Below the pieces are notes generated by a model. It saw nothing but the letters and a program-made list of their open reading frames with translations. It made no database searches and was not told where the DNA came from. From NCBI RefSeq assembly GCF_021130785.1, contig NC_060212.1:142792001-142856000 (forward strand): a stretch of 64,000 bases of DNA, in the 5' to 3' direction. This DNA comes from Homalodisca vitripennis. Its lineage: Eukaryota > Arthropoda > Insecta > Hemiptera > Cicadellidae. This document shows positions 44,621 to 55,969 of the stretch, in pieces (position 1 is the first letter of the stretch; each line of letters begins with the position of its first letter). The position numbers and the translations under genes are program-made.

Positions 44621-47239
44621 GGGGTTCGGTAGGTTAAAAATTAAAAAATTATACATTTTTTTTATTTCAATTTATTTTTCTGTGTTGTTTTCTGAACATT
44701 TTGACATAAAAATTATTTAATTCTGACAATGGGAAGTATTTAAAAAAAAAATACAACATATTGTCTGCACAGCTGCAATTTTTACCAGAATTGTATCTAT
44801 GGTAACGACAATACTATTATTTATTTGTTATAATAACTAGCATCCAGAAACAGTTGTTTTTCTTTCAATGGTTGGCTAACCTGAAGTATTGTGCCAATAA
44901 ACAGCAGACAAGAGAAGTAAGAAAACATTGTTTGTTTACATTCATGAGTTTATTCTTTATTGTGAAAACTCAAAAGTAAATACACATTACAATTATTTTT
45001 CTAAAGTGTTGTGTCTAGTGTTTTAGAAGAATATATTATTCAAAATGCCTAGGAGTACTAGTGTTTTCAAGAAAAGGAAACGAGTATTTTGTAAGAAGAC
45101 AGTAGAAACTGAAATTAGGCATAGTCCTAATGCTGATGTTTTGGAAGATATGACTAGTCTAGATGAACCAGTTAGTGCTTCAAAAGCAAAACTAGGAAAT
45201 ATTTCCAATAACTACCAATCTATTGTTGATGGTGAGCCTAGTCTAGCCTATGAAATAGTTGATTTGAATAGTTTGGTGAAAATAATTTCTAATATAGCAG
45301 TTTGTAAACATTGCCATGAAGCAATTGATTTCAAAGTCGGTAGGCGTGTTGGACTTTTCTTTTCAGGTGATTTTACATGTTCAGGTTGTAGTACAAAGAC
45401 ATTAGCTTCATATGAAAATTGCTGTACTTTACCTGATAACCCATCACACAATAAAATGTATGACCTAAATGTTAGGTTAGTGTACGGTATGCGTACTATT
45501 GGAAGGGGCCAGGTCGCTTGTGAAACTCTTTGCGGCGTGCTAAACTTGCCTAAACCTCCTACAAAGTTTAGTGAATACATTAGAGTTCTAGGGTCTACAG
45601 CTGAGGATATATGTTTTTCATTTATGAAAGAGGCTGTAGAAGAAGCAGTGAAAATAAATGATGGAAATAGGGATTTGTGTGTTGCCATCGACGGCACTTG
45701 GCAAAAGCGTGGACATACATCTCAAAATGGCGTTGTAACTGCTACAAGTGTTGATACTGGTAAAGTTGTAGATGCCGTCATACTGTCTAAGTACTGTCGT
45801 TGTAGAGGCAAGTTTACTGGCCATCATGATGATAATTGCAGTGCTAATTACCAAGGAGTAAGTGGGGGTATGGAAGTGGTAGGAGCCTGTAAAATATTTC
45901 AACGGTCCGTTCCAACTTATGATGTTCGCTATATTGAATATCTTGGAGACGGCGACTCTAAAGGGTTTGCTAGTGTATTAGAAAGCATGCCTTATGGTAA
46001 TGACTGTCCAGTTACAAAATTAGAGTGCATTGGACATGTCCAAAAGCGTATGGGCACACGCCTAAGGACATTAAAACTAAAAGAAGGTAAGGCAAAACAA
46101 ATTGATGGAAAAACCTTAGGCGGTCGCAACCGACTAACAGATGCTGCTATATTATCAATTCAGAAATACTACGGATTAGCCATACGCAGAAATATAGGTA
46201 ATTTGAATGACATGAAGCAAGCTATATGGGCAGAATACTACCATTTACTATCAAGTAACTCTAATCCTCAACATGGACTTTGCCCGAAAGGAAGTGATAG
46301 TTGGTGTAAATATCAAAAATCATTGGTCCAAAATGAAAAATATGATCATGAAAAACATTTTCACCTACCACTTGCCATAATGGAGAGGCTAAAACCTATT
46401 TTCAAAGATCTTAGTGCTCCTGACCTTCTAAAAAAGTGCTTACATGGTAAATCACAGAATCCCAATGAGTCTGTGAACCAAATAATTTGGACTCGCCTAC
46501 CGAAAACCGTGTTTGTAAGCATTCACACACTTCACTTAGGTGTATATGATGCCATCAATACTTTTAATAAGGGAAATGCAAGGTGTATGGTATTTAAGAA
46601 ACTGGGATTGATTGTTGGGCAGAATTTTTGTGATGCTATGAAAAATAAAGATATATCCCGGCTAAAAAAGGCTCAGCGCATGATCTCGGAAGTTGCAAAA
46701 AGAAGCAGACAATCCCGTGAAAGTGCTAAAAGGAAGTTGGAAGATGAATGGGAAGATTTGGAGGATCCTGATGATCCCAGTTATGGAGCAGGATGCCATT
46801 AACTTCAGTTACATATTACCAAGTAAGACCAAATGTATATTTTAACTTTAACGTTGATTTCCCGGAATTTAATTTTTTTCTTACTTATGTACCTTTATCT
46901 CAGGAAGTATTAGATGGATCATTATGAAAAAAAAAACCACTTGTACATGCCACCAATATACACATTTTAAGCGCGTAACATTGTAAAAAAAATCTTTAAT
47001 AATTACGCAAAAAAATAAATAACATAAAATTTTTTCAAAAAAAAAAAACATGTATTTTTAAAAAAATTCCTTTTTAATGAAATTTTCTTAAAAACCAAAA
47101 TGTTTTGCGCTCTATTTCATGATAAGGACCTAAAAAATAACACATAAAAATTTTACTGTAATCGAACCAGTTGTTCCTGAGAAGAAGGTACATAAAATAT
47201 AGGAATATAACATTGTAAGGATAGGGCCTACCGAACCCC
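44621..47239. mobile_element. MULE-type (Phantom-like) DNA transposon, apparently intact
   Basis: The inverted ends GGGGTTCGGTAGG (44621-44633) and its complement (47227-47239) enclose 2.6 kb with one long plus-strand gene for a Mutator-like transposase. I could not see an exact 8-10 bp target duplication in the immediate flanks. The uninterrupted gene suggests a recent copy. Confidence 0.75.
45045..46802 (+). CDS. Mutator-like transposase (PF20700 type)
   Basis: The intact product has 585 residues. A C2C2 zinc ribbon (CKHC at 87-90, CSGC at 112-115) precedes the RNase-H-like core. The likely catalytic residues are D216 in VAIDGTWQKRG, an Asp of YLGDGDSKGF (302-304), followed by CIGHVQKRMG, and E475 in NPNESVNQIIW. 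This order and these motifs are those of the invertebrate 'Mutator-like transposase' family. The C-terminus is basic then acidic (RKLEDEWEDLEDPDDPS). The start ATG follows a short AT-rich leader and gives a basic N-terminus (MPRSTSVFKKRKRV) suited to nuclear import. No host gene overlaps. The enzyme would cut and rejoin the element's own ends. Confidence 0.88.
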   Translation: MPRSTSVFKKRKRVFCKKTVETEIRHSPNADVLEDMTSLDEPVSASKAKLGNISNNYQSIVDGEPSLAYEIVDLNSLVKIISNIAVCKHCHEAIDFKVGRRVGLFFSGDFTCSGCSTKTLASYENCCTLPDNPSHNKMYDLNVRLVYGMRTIGRGQVACETLCGVLNLPKPPTKFSEYIRVLGSTAEDICFSFMKEAVEEAVKINDGNRDLCVAIDGTWQKRGHTSQNGVVTATSVDTGKVVDAVILSKYCRCRGKFTGHHDDNCSANYQGVSGGMEVVGACKIFQRSVPTYDVRYIEYLGDGDSKGFASVLESMPYGNDCPVTKLECIGHVQKRMGTRLRTLKLKEGKAKQIDGKTLGGRNRLTDAAILSIQKYYGLAIRRNIGNLNDMKQAIWAEYYHLLSSNSNPQHGLCPKGSDSWCKYQKSLVQNEKYDHEKHFHLPLAIMERLKPIFKDLSAPDLLKKCLHGKSQNPNESVNQIIWTRLPKTVFVSIHTLHLGVYDAINTFNKGNARCMVFKKLGLIVGQNFCDAMKNKDISRLKKAQRMISEVAKRSRQSRESAKRKLEDEWEDLEDPDDPSYGAGCH

Positions 47240-47249
47240 TGTGACTAGT

Positions 47250-47945
47250 AGTAATAGTCTCCAGTTAGCCTTGTAAAAAAGGTGGTCTCAAGCCAAAAAA
47301 TCCATCTTTTAATCCTACAACTATTACACGGTTCTATGATTTTGTATCGGGAAGTAAACACCATCTATAGAATTACTCGGCCAACACTTGCGGAGAGTTT
47401 CCAACAACCTATGTTTCACCTAGATAAAACACTTCAGCCACACAGTCTCCAAGTAACTTTATCTGGCGTAAATACGTGTACCCCCAATTTACTATGTCCT
47501 ATCAAGACATTCCTCTTCTGACCATATCCCTCCACGTGAATCCCATTAAACGCGTCTTAGTGTCCAGTCACTCAATTTAAACCCTAGATTTCACGTAGTT
47601 CTGGTGACAACTTCTTACAAGTCAGAACACATTTTGGATATAAAAATCCCAAATGACGCTCCTATCAAAGCCATTTACAACTGCATTGCCACTATCAATT
47701 CGCTTCCTATTTTTGCCCACAGGTACAAGTTTTTCACTTAGCGGGTTCCTCGCTTCTTTCCAAACCTTTTTTACAGTTTTTCGGAAACGTTACAATACTT
47801 TGCATCATAAAAAACAACGGTGTTTCCCGCACTTCTCTGATACTCTACACTCAACCACTCTTTTGATTACTTCTCTCTCACTATTACGCATCACAGCATC
47901 AGTCTTTCGAACAGTAGGAAACATTGATAAATTAGCATGAGAGAA
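47250..47945 (-). pseudogene. Decayed transposon-protein fragment
   Basis: Minus-strand pieces such as MRNSEREVIKRVVEC, KKVWKEARNPLSEKLVPVGK and NGFDRSVIWDFYIQ resemble, in order, the N-terminal part of insect DDE-type transposon proteins that contain a '(V/I)DDFD-x3-(I/V)R' motif. Many stops and shifts separate them. It borders the MULE and was probably there before it. Confidence 0.35.
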
Positions 47946-48670
47946 TCAATTACGTCATCATTACATAGGCATGTCTATTTGAGCTTAACTTGAGAAAATT
48001 TGACAAAAATAGCAGGCCTGCCACTGAAAATTGCTAAAATAAACAAACCCCTCTTATATCATATTAAGTTTGGTACTTACAGTATGTTTTATAATCTGGA
48101 TATTCATTATGGATAGTTTAAGTTTTTTAATTCACCGCCAATTGGAGTAAATAACGGCGCAATAATTAATTGTTGTTCTCTAATATTATAATGGATTAGG
48201 TAATATTTAGAACAACATTTTTCTGGTGTGCTTGCAAAATCAGATAATACCGCTTCAATACATAGTGTGCCGTGTGCTAGGTTATTATGGGTCGTCTCAC
48301 TCTACGACCAAAAACAAGAGAAAGGAGTGTTTATATAATTTGTTTTATTGGGCGAAAATCAAGATGGTTGCCATTGCAGTTACCATTATAGTACAAAAAC
48401 ATAATTAAAGGTTTCGTGTAAACCAATATAAAACTAAATTTCCAAGTAAAAAACCACTGTTTAAAAAAAAAGTAAAAATGAATTTTAAATGTCTATTTAC
48501 TTTTTGAAATTGTTTACTCATAGGGAATTAAGCTTATTTTAATTTTACATTACACTCACAATATTGTAGACACAATTTCATAGGAGGTAGAGAATGGAGA
48601 AATTGGATAGGAAGGGGGAGGCAAACGTCAGCCTCCAGTGTCATCAATCAATGTCAGATGACGTCAGACC
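47946..48670. other. Gene-free stretch
   Basis: AT-rich. At 48356 it contains AAATCAAGATGGTTGCCAT, a near copy of a motif at 40287, each near an F element. Confidence 0.4.
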
Positions 48671-48694
48671 GCTGACGCAACGTTCTATCAGAGT

Positions 48695-48722
48695 CGCCCT
48701 GTATCCGGCGATCAGAAGTGTT
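48695..48722 (+). repeat. Short dispersed element F, copy 11
   Basis: Core TGTATCCGGCGATCAGAAG preceded by GTCGCCC. A candidate splice donor (GTGAGGTAAGA) lies about 65 bp later on the plus strand. Confidence 0.5.
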
Positions 48723-48879
48723 CAGGAATATATTCACAGTGAACTTTGTTCCAGGTGTCCCTTGCCATAGACAGAGAAGTGAGGTAAGAATTTTGCCAGT
48801 CTTTCCATGTATTTGTTGTGCACGTCGTTTGTATTTTCCTGTGTAAAGTGTAGAGTGTGTAGAGTGTAAAGTCAAGAAG

Positions 48880-50981
48880 CATTACAGAGCTTACGTGTAT
48901 TAAAAACTTTTAGCTAATACTTTATAAGTAACGTGTATTATAATTTTGTGTACGCGTTAGACTTATACATTTAAATAGGATACTTTGCCTTAACAAGTTT
49001 AAGAATTATGCATAAAAGATTTACCCGTGAGATTAAACATGTTTTAAATTACCAAAGATTGCTCCAGCTAAGAAAAATTAAACATCTTTTTGAGAAACGC
49101 AGTAAAAAAGGGGAAATTGAACAAAATCCAGTTTGTTAAAGGCGGTTTGACAGACCTACTTTATACATGTTGTTTTATGAATTCTTATAAACGTGTAGGT
49201 CTATCATACTTACTCCACGACATTAAGAAACATAATCTGGACGATCCCGTTGGAAAAGTAACCATTAGAGAACATTGCTTCTTTAACGTATATTATGTTG
49301 CTATTTATTTTTCTTAGCTTATTTATTTTAATGGTGTATTTGCATACGAGTTAAATCATGTAATTGAATATTTTCATCAATCTAATCCTGACGACTGGCA
49401 AGTACGGAAATTGTTTGATTATTCAAAATTGTCCACTTCTTCTTTAGTCGTTTAATATATTTTGTATTTTTATAATTGTCAGCAATATATTTTGATGATA
49501 ACTGGAATTCGAAATGTTGCCAAAATATGGTATCTTTAAATCAATTAATTACATTAGTGGGGGGTTTTAATTAAGGAATCATAAATTCTACTTTTTAAAC
49601 AACTGCTTAATTTTTTTTAATACTTAACCATTTACAGACATGCTATTCCAGTTCTAATGGTTTTGAAAATTTACCAATTCTTTTGTAATAGAATAAAAAG
49701 AGTACTTAGTACACTTAGTACTTAGGTTTTATTGGCTATATTATAATTCTAAATATATTAAAATGTGCACCAAATTATTTAAATATGTTCCTAAATGTTA
49801 TTTTCATTTAAATGCGGTATATATAGTGTACGGATTGTTTATATTCATTATAAGTTAACATATAATACCTGTGATGCAAATTAAATCGTTGTTCAAGACG
49901 GGTAATGGAGATGAAGATAAACAAAACAACAACAAAATATTTAAATGAGATTTGGAGAAGCAGTCGGATCCAACATCCAACGGTTTAAAGAGACAAGGTA
50001 AAAAGTAGATCGCAAGAACATATAGGTATTTTATAAGTTTTATTAAGAATAAACAATTTTAGAAGTTTAATTTTAGTACCTAAATTTGTATCAAATATTA
50101 CATGTTGTCGTAAAACACACAGATAAACAGAGTTATGTAAAAGGCTACTAATTCTCTTAGGCGATATTTCTTATTTATTTTGCCCTGTCAAATCATATGG
50201 TGTAGTGTTGTAGTGTAATGTATGGGCACTATGTAACGCAAGTTATAAGGGCTTAGTTGAGATAATATGGAATCGAAGGCAGATAATTCTTTTAACGATT
50301 TTTGCAGTCGACCTATGGTATACAAAGATTGAAAGTGTTATTGAGACATTGTGTGAGAAATGATCTGGGGATCAGTAGGTATACTGTCTGTGTGTCATAT
50401 AATAACAGTAATCCGTAAGAAATGGAATGAGTAAAATTTACTTGCGCACAAGCGGAATTAGCGCAGCTAAGAGATCTTGACGGGAAAAAATATGTTATCA
50501 TGTTATGTTTGGAAAATATCTATATTTGATATTTATGAGGTTTAGGTCTATTATAAGAGAGTGTAAAAAGACAATTGAGAGTGTAAGAAAACTGAACAAT
50601 TGAATTTTATAATAGTGTAACGTACAAAAACTATGTGCAATTATTTGAAAAAAATCTGAAATTGTCCAAATTAACAAATTTTACCTTCCACAATCATCGT
50701 ATCGACATAAACGCTCTTAAAACGCGTGCGTACTTTGTAAACCTACGTGATTAAACACAGGTGATAGGAGGGAGGGATTATGATGTCTTAAGCCGACCAT
50801 ATTCAGTGTTACTATATTATAAGGGGCAAAGGGATCAAATTGATTCCCTCCCCACCACGCCCACTCAAAAAGAGGATTGCTCTTGTAGTGCAATATTGAC
50901 TTTATTCACTCGGAAAGTCGAGAGTTCAGTCATCAGTGTCTTCAGTTGAGAATGCTCTTGAAGTCTATCACTGTTTTATAG
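48880..50981. other. Gene-free or intronic AT-rich stretch
   Basis: May be intron upstream of the terminal exon at 50982. An open frame at 50761-50949 follows an ACACAG and contains QRDQIDSLPTTPTQKEDCSC; I could not join it in phase with confidence. A diverged F-like string lies at about 50349. Confidence 0.35.
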
Positions 50982-51149
50982 CATGTGCTAAATAAAGACA
51001 CTCACTACCGGACGTTTTTCAATTACAAGAACAGGAAATCAGCCAAGGGCGAGGAATTCCTGGATAAGGACGCACAAATCCAGGAAGAGTTTCAGCAAGT
51101 CCAGCTTCTTCGTAGATGCAGATCTCAATCGGCACCCAGCTCAACATAA
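50982..51149 (+). CDS. Terminal exon of an unrecognised gene
   Basis: The acceptor TATCACTGTTTTATAG ends at 50981. The exon holds 55 codons and TAA: it begins HVLNKDTHYRTFFNYKN, passes through KGEEFLDKDAQIQEEFQQVQ and ends RRCRSQSAPSST. The charged, Gln/Glu-rich composition and the poly(A) signal 35 bp later support a real C-terminus, probably cytoplasmic or helical. It is below usual open-frame length cut-offs. No domain recognised and no upstream exon assigned. Confidence 0.6.
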   Translation, partial: HVLNKDTHYRTFFNYKNRKSAKGEEFLDKDAQIQEEFQQVQLLRRCRSQSAPSST

Positions 51150-51183
51150 TTTATCAACAAGCAGTACTAAATGTCAAGTACTC

Positions 51184-51189
51184 AATAAA
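51184..51189 (+). terminator. Poly(A) signal of the 51-kb gene
   Basis: AATAAA 35 bp after the stop at 51149, in the context CTCAATAAAAGTGC. Confidence 0.6.
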
Positions 51190-51681
51190 AGTGCACTATT
51201 TTCTAATCTCATAAAACGTTGATCCTAAAATGAGGATCATTTAAGGTAGGCTAAAATATTTATATTTTTCCAATAGCTACTACTTTGTAATGGATAAAGC
51301 TCATGAAGTGTGGTTTGTGGCGTAGTAATAAATATCTTTAAAATGATATGCAAATCTTAAGTCTAGTCTTTCACTTAAGATTTACAAGACACTTCTCACA
51401 GGCTATCCATCGCGTTGTAGTATGTTTCTTGAATAATAATTAGCATTCTGCGAAGTTAGTATATTTTATCTGTTATAATTTTAAAATATTAAGGTAGTTT
51501 AAGACATTTTACACGCTCTCTACATGCATATACATATATAACGCAAATAATACATAAAAACACATTAGATAAGGAAACTACCCTTAATATATAATAAAAC
51601 TCAGAAGTGACCAGCTAGCTCATATCGTGTGCGACGGTGACGCGCGGCGGTTCATCATTTGACTACTTCAGAAGCAGCGCA

Positions 51682-51708
51682 GTACTTCTGATATCCTAAT
51701 ACCCTGTA
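51682..51708 (-). repeat. Short dispersed element F, copy 12 (diverged core)
   Basis: The minus strand has GGGTATTAGGATATCAGAAG. Confidence 0.4.
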
Positions 51709-51979
51709 TGGAAAGCGAGGACCTGTGTGTGTAAAGGGTACATACACGACGAAAAGTAAACGTTGGGTGGGGTACATCGTTTTACTCACTATATTTCCCA
51801 ATTTTCAGTAGCCTATATATTTCACTCAATCTTGTCGCTGTTTATATATTTTTTTAATTTATATTCTAAAACAAAAAAATATGATTTTATAAAAAATTTA
51901 CTTGTTTCGCCTTCTGTATCACAGACATCACTGGCAGTACGTTTTTTAGTAAAAATAATTTACTGAACCTTACCGACGC

Positions 51980-52280
51980 ATATCACTGGAGTGGTTAAAA
52001 AAAATGCATTTCTGTCTGACTGTCTCCCGTCTGTTCACACGATATCTGGAGATCGAACTGACATATAGACTTGAAAGTTTTTGCATGAGTATTCTTTTCT
52101 ACGTACAACATCGAGTGCAATGATAATGATGTACGTCACTCACTCATTCTATGTTTGTTGGCGAACACGTTACATTGGTTCATGATGGGAACGTGAATAT
52201 CGTAGAATAAACAAAAGTGTAAAATCAAAAGCACGTACAATTTGCATTTTGCCATGTGACATAGTTAGTTAAATATGACG
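51980..52280 (+). repeat. Dispersed repeat family B, copy 3
   Basis: Collinear with 16125-16440: CATTTCTGTCTGACTGTC, CTGACATATAGACTTGAAA, TTGCATGA and a final GTGACATAG block. A further diverged relative may extend through 52450-52700. Confidence 0.5.
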
Positions 52281-55200
52281 AGGTTACTGTGTTAGATTGA
52301 TCGGTCGGAATTTCGTTACGGTTTTCGCATTCTTCGTTATCCTTTCTATCGGTCTCATTAAACATAGGTAATAGAGTTGAGAGAGATACCACGAGAATGA
52401 CATAGCTATAAATTCCACTTACTTTCCTCTGCTTTCACTTAGGATTTTAGAAAAGTGAAGAGTCCTCTTAAATTCCTCTTCCGTGTATCTGCGTACGTGC
52501 CTATATGTCTCTTTCCACAGGATATGTCAAGAATAAGCTGAGGTTTAAACCTTAAATTTTGAATACAAGTACAGATGAGCTATTTATCAATTCATTAAGG
52601 TATATTTCTCTCTTTTCTGTCTGGAGGCTGAACATTTCTTTGTTTATCCGTAGGACGTTTCACAAATAAAATGAGCTACCTGTATATAGATTTGAACAAC
52701 CAAACCTGCGGATTGACAACCAACATGTAGGTTGTGATTCCTGACTTAGGCGTGCCACAACGCTTTGGTAAGATTTGTTTATTTTAACCTAGTTTGTAAT
52801 TATGTATTAGGTTAGTTCTTTACCTGAAGAAGAGATCAGATTGGAGATCTCGAAACGTAGTGTTACTGATTTCTTGTATCACTGAACGATGGCAAATGTC
52901 CGGAAAATCCTGTTTCCTTCATAGATTTGAAATTGTAACGTTTGGTCTGGCATACCTATAAACGAATAACAGCCTTTATCGATCATTTTATGACAAAATG
53001 TATGACAAGAAACTGGGTTCCGTTGATTATTCAATTTATAATAACTTCTATTTCATTCTACTCACGTTCACTAGGACGGCTTATTTCCGGACTTTTGTAT
53101 TTGCCCTCGAATTTTTCAATAATAATGGCAAAAACCCGTAATCTTTATTTTACGTTAAACGTTTAAGAATAACGAGAAATCTATGTAGACACAATTTATA
53201 TAAGAAATTAATTTATCTTGAAAATTAAACAATTGTGCGCCCAACGGGTACCTTAAATAGTCTAAGGTATATTTTATTTAAGCGCGGGATTACATTTAAC
53301 AAACTACCAAGCATGATATACTGTAATTTAGTTTTAAAGAAATATTTGACCCAGAACATTTATTGGTCTCGTAGCTAAAGTCTAAGAGCATTCAACTGAA
53401 AATAAATTCATATATTTGAAATCTACAATAGAAAACGTCATTTATGAAATCGAAAAGTTATACGTTCATCCTACATTCAAACTTACAACATTCAAACATT
53501 CACAAGCCATTCATTCAGTGTCAGTTACAACCTTCTTCCAGCCCTGGAGTTTCCACATTGCGTGGTTTCCCAGTCAGAAGCCAGCAAGTAACTCGTCGTT
53601 TTAACACCTTGGGCGTTGAGGAATTTTTAATTGAGTCGACTTTAAGACAAATATTACACTATAATAACCTATTCGCTAATACTATAAATTTATATACAAT
53701 AATAAACCTTTTTAACACTTTTAATATACTTTTTTATTTCGTATGATGTCCATTTCAAATTCTAAGAATTCATCATCAGGTACATGATGATGGGAGTGGG
53801 TACCTGATAAAATATATCAAGTGTTACGTAATAATAAAAAAGCGTACATAAAAAAATATATAAAAAGTGTTAAAAATGTTTACTATTGTGTATAATTTTA
53901 CTAAACACTTTTTGAGGCTACATCTCTAATACTATAATCTTCATATAATTTTAATCTTGGGCTTGTGAAAGATGCTTATTTTAAATATACAATCAGAAAG
54001 TAATCAATATTTTTCAGTGTTTTACAATATTTTTTGGTTGGTTAGAAAAATGTTGAAACTTTTAAAAATGTATCTTTAAATATATAATTAAAAAGTATAC
54101 ACATTAGCCATATCTTTAAAATAAGACTCTCACACAGTACTTCTACGATGAACAAGAACGGCTTAATTAAATAAGTATTAGAGAGTTGACATTGAACTTA
54201 CGAACTAAAACTAAGGTCGTTTTATTACGATTATTATTGATACAAACTGCTGAGTGTGACAAATTCAGCAGTGTTTTACATTTTGTTGGCCACATTTGCC
54301 ATTTCTCTTGTTTACAGATCACTCCATTGGGTCGTGATTATCATACTATACAAACTATTTACTTTACTATTATACATTATTACTATTATAAAAACTATTA
54401 TTTTATAAATATTAAAAAAAAAACTAGTAAAACGTTCAAAATTTTAAAACGGAGGGGGAGGGATTTAACCTGTGAGTGTAGCCCCATTTACAGTTCGGAA
54501 AAAAAATTCGGATGTGCTCTATGAAACTTATCAGTCTATTTATCAATCACTAGTAGGTGACCCTGAAACAATCTTTAAAGCACACATAATTTATATTATA
54601 GCTACTGTTTTCTGTTTCATGTTAGAGGTTTTGTGCTAATAGTCAGCGTTTATAATACAGATAAATCCTTAAAAACTGTTATGATTTTATTATAAGCCTC
54701 TCGCGTTTTTAACGTAGTCCTGCTGGTAGTAAATCATATCTGTTTCATGAGTTTAAGTTTTCGAGTAGTCAATATCAATAGCCTGCCATACTTGTAGTTA
54801 CTGTAAAACTTATTATATGACTAACTATACACGATCGTTATTGTAAAGTTTGGGTTCTAAATCCGAAAGTACTTGGCTCAATTACAGTGAATTAGTAAAA
54901 ACTGCCGAAATATATAACATGTACAACAGACATTGTGATTAATCTGTAGTTTTTTAATCACGCTCAGCAAATATCGAGATATTGAGGTTGCAAGAGTGCT
55001 AGTCTACTGCAGGGGATAATTGCTGGAGCGGTGATGACACAACGATAATGAAAAAATATAATATTGTCATTTCGCTTGGTAAATAACCACGCATCTTGGG
55101 GAATAACAAGTACGAAAAAGTATTAAATAAATAAAGCATAGATAATCACGTTGGGTATCTTTAGTCAGAAAATATGTATAATAATTAAATAAAGTGATAA

Positions 55201-55360
55201 ATAGAGTATTATTAACTACTTTGACCAAAATTATTAGCTATTTATTACACATAATGACTGGATAATATATATTTATATAAATTGCTTGGTTAGTTCGTGA
55301 CACGTATACAGCCAAGATTTCACATGAAAGGAACCATGTTAGAGAATCCACTCACAGACA
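52281..55360. other. Gene-free stretch
   Basis: Includes CCTGAAGAAGAGATCAGATT and GGAGATCTCGAAACG near 52827, a string type often found near Penelope-like or LINE remains, and a CATCATCAGGTACATGATGATG palindrome near 53771. An open frame of 100 codons at 53444-53746 lacks support. Confidence 0.35.
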
Positions 55361-55369
55361 CACTAGCAG

Positions 55370-55412
55370 CTTCTGGCTCCCTGATACACTAGTGGACTGT
55401 GAGCTACCTTGC
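55370..55412 (-). repeat. Short dispersed element F, copy 13
   Basis: The minus strand has CACTAGTGTATCAGGGAGCC then AGAAGCTG. A 190-base tract after it is rich in short GTAAC and GTTAC strings. Confidence 0.5.
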
Positions 55413-55839
55413 TCTGTTTGTTGCCGTATCGTCGTCGTATCGGTTTGGATACAAACCGTTACAACAGTTGTTATTTCTGTTCCAACAGTTCCTCTCGTCA
55501 CAACATATGCATCCTTCCTTACAAGTATTGTGAAGTATGCAGTACAATTAATTGTGACAGTCACAAAATACACTCTTCGATAATGCTATATTTTTCAAAA
55601 TAACAACTTGTTTTCCAATTATTACAACAACGAACCAAGTGGTCGACCGATTGATTGATCGTAGGATACTTTAAAATAACTACACGTAAATAATGAAATT
55701 TGTATTATTTTGTTACGGTGTCACTGTTGTAAAAATTACTATCAACAAACATTATTAAAGTGAGAAGGGTTAATGAAATCAGTTTCTCATAAAACAAGGA
55801 AGATGGACGGACTGTGGACTACATACACCGGAAACACAA

Positions 55840-55895
55840 CCTCGATCTTGACACAGGTCGCCGACTTCACTAGTGGAGTACTAGGAGAGCAGAAT
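55840..55895 (+). repeat. Short dispersed element F, copy 14
   Basis: Carries CCTCGATCTTGACACAGGTC and GCCGACTT, then GGAGTACTAGGAGAGCAGAA. The first part matches copy 10. Confidence 0.55.
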
Positions 55896-55969
55896 ATCAT
55901 AGTGGAGACTTGCTTAGTTATCGACAACGTTTCAATGGCACCAACGACACGTGTTGTTCAGTAGCATCA

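Noticed and set aside
44611..47250. Target-site duplication of the MULE
   Set aside because: The immediate flanks (CAGCGTTAAG and TGTGACTAGT) do not match; I claim none.
53444..53746. 100-codon open frame
   Set aside because: Low-complexity C-terminus, no domain, no splice or poly(A) context.
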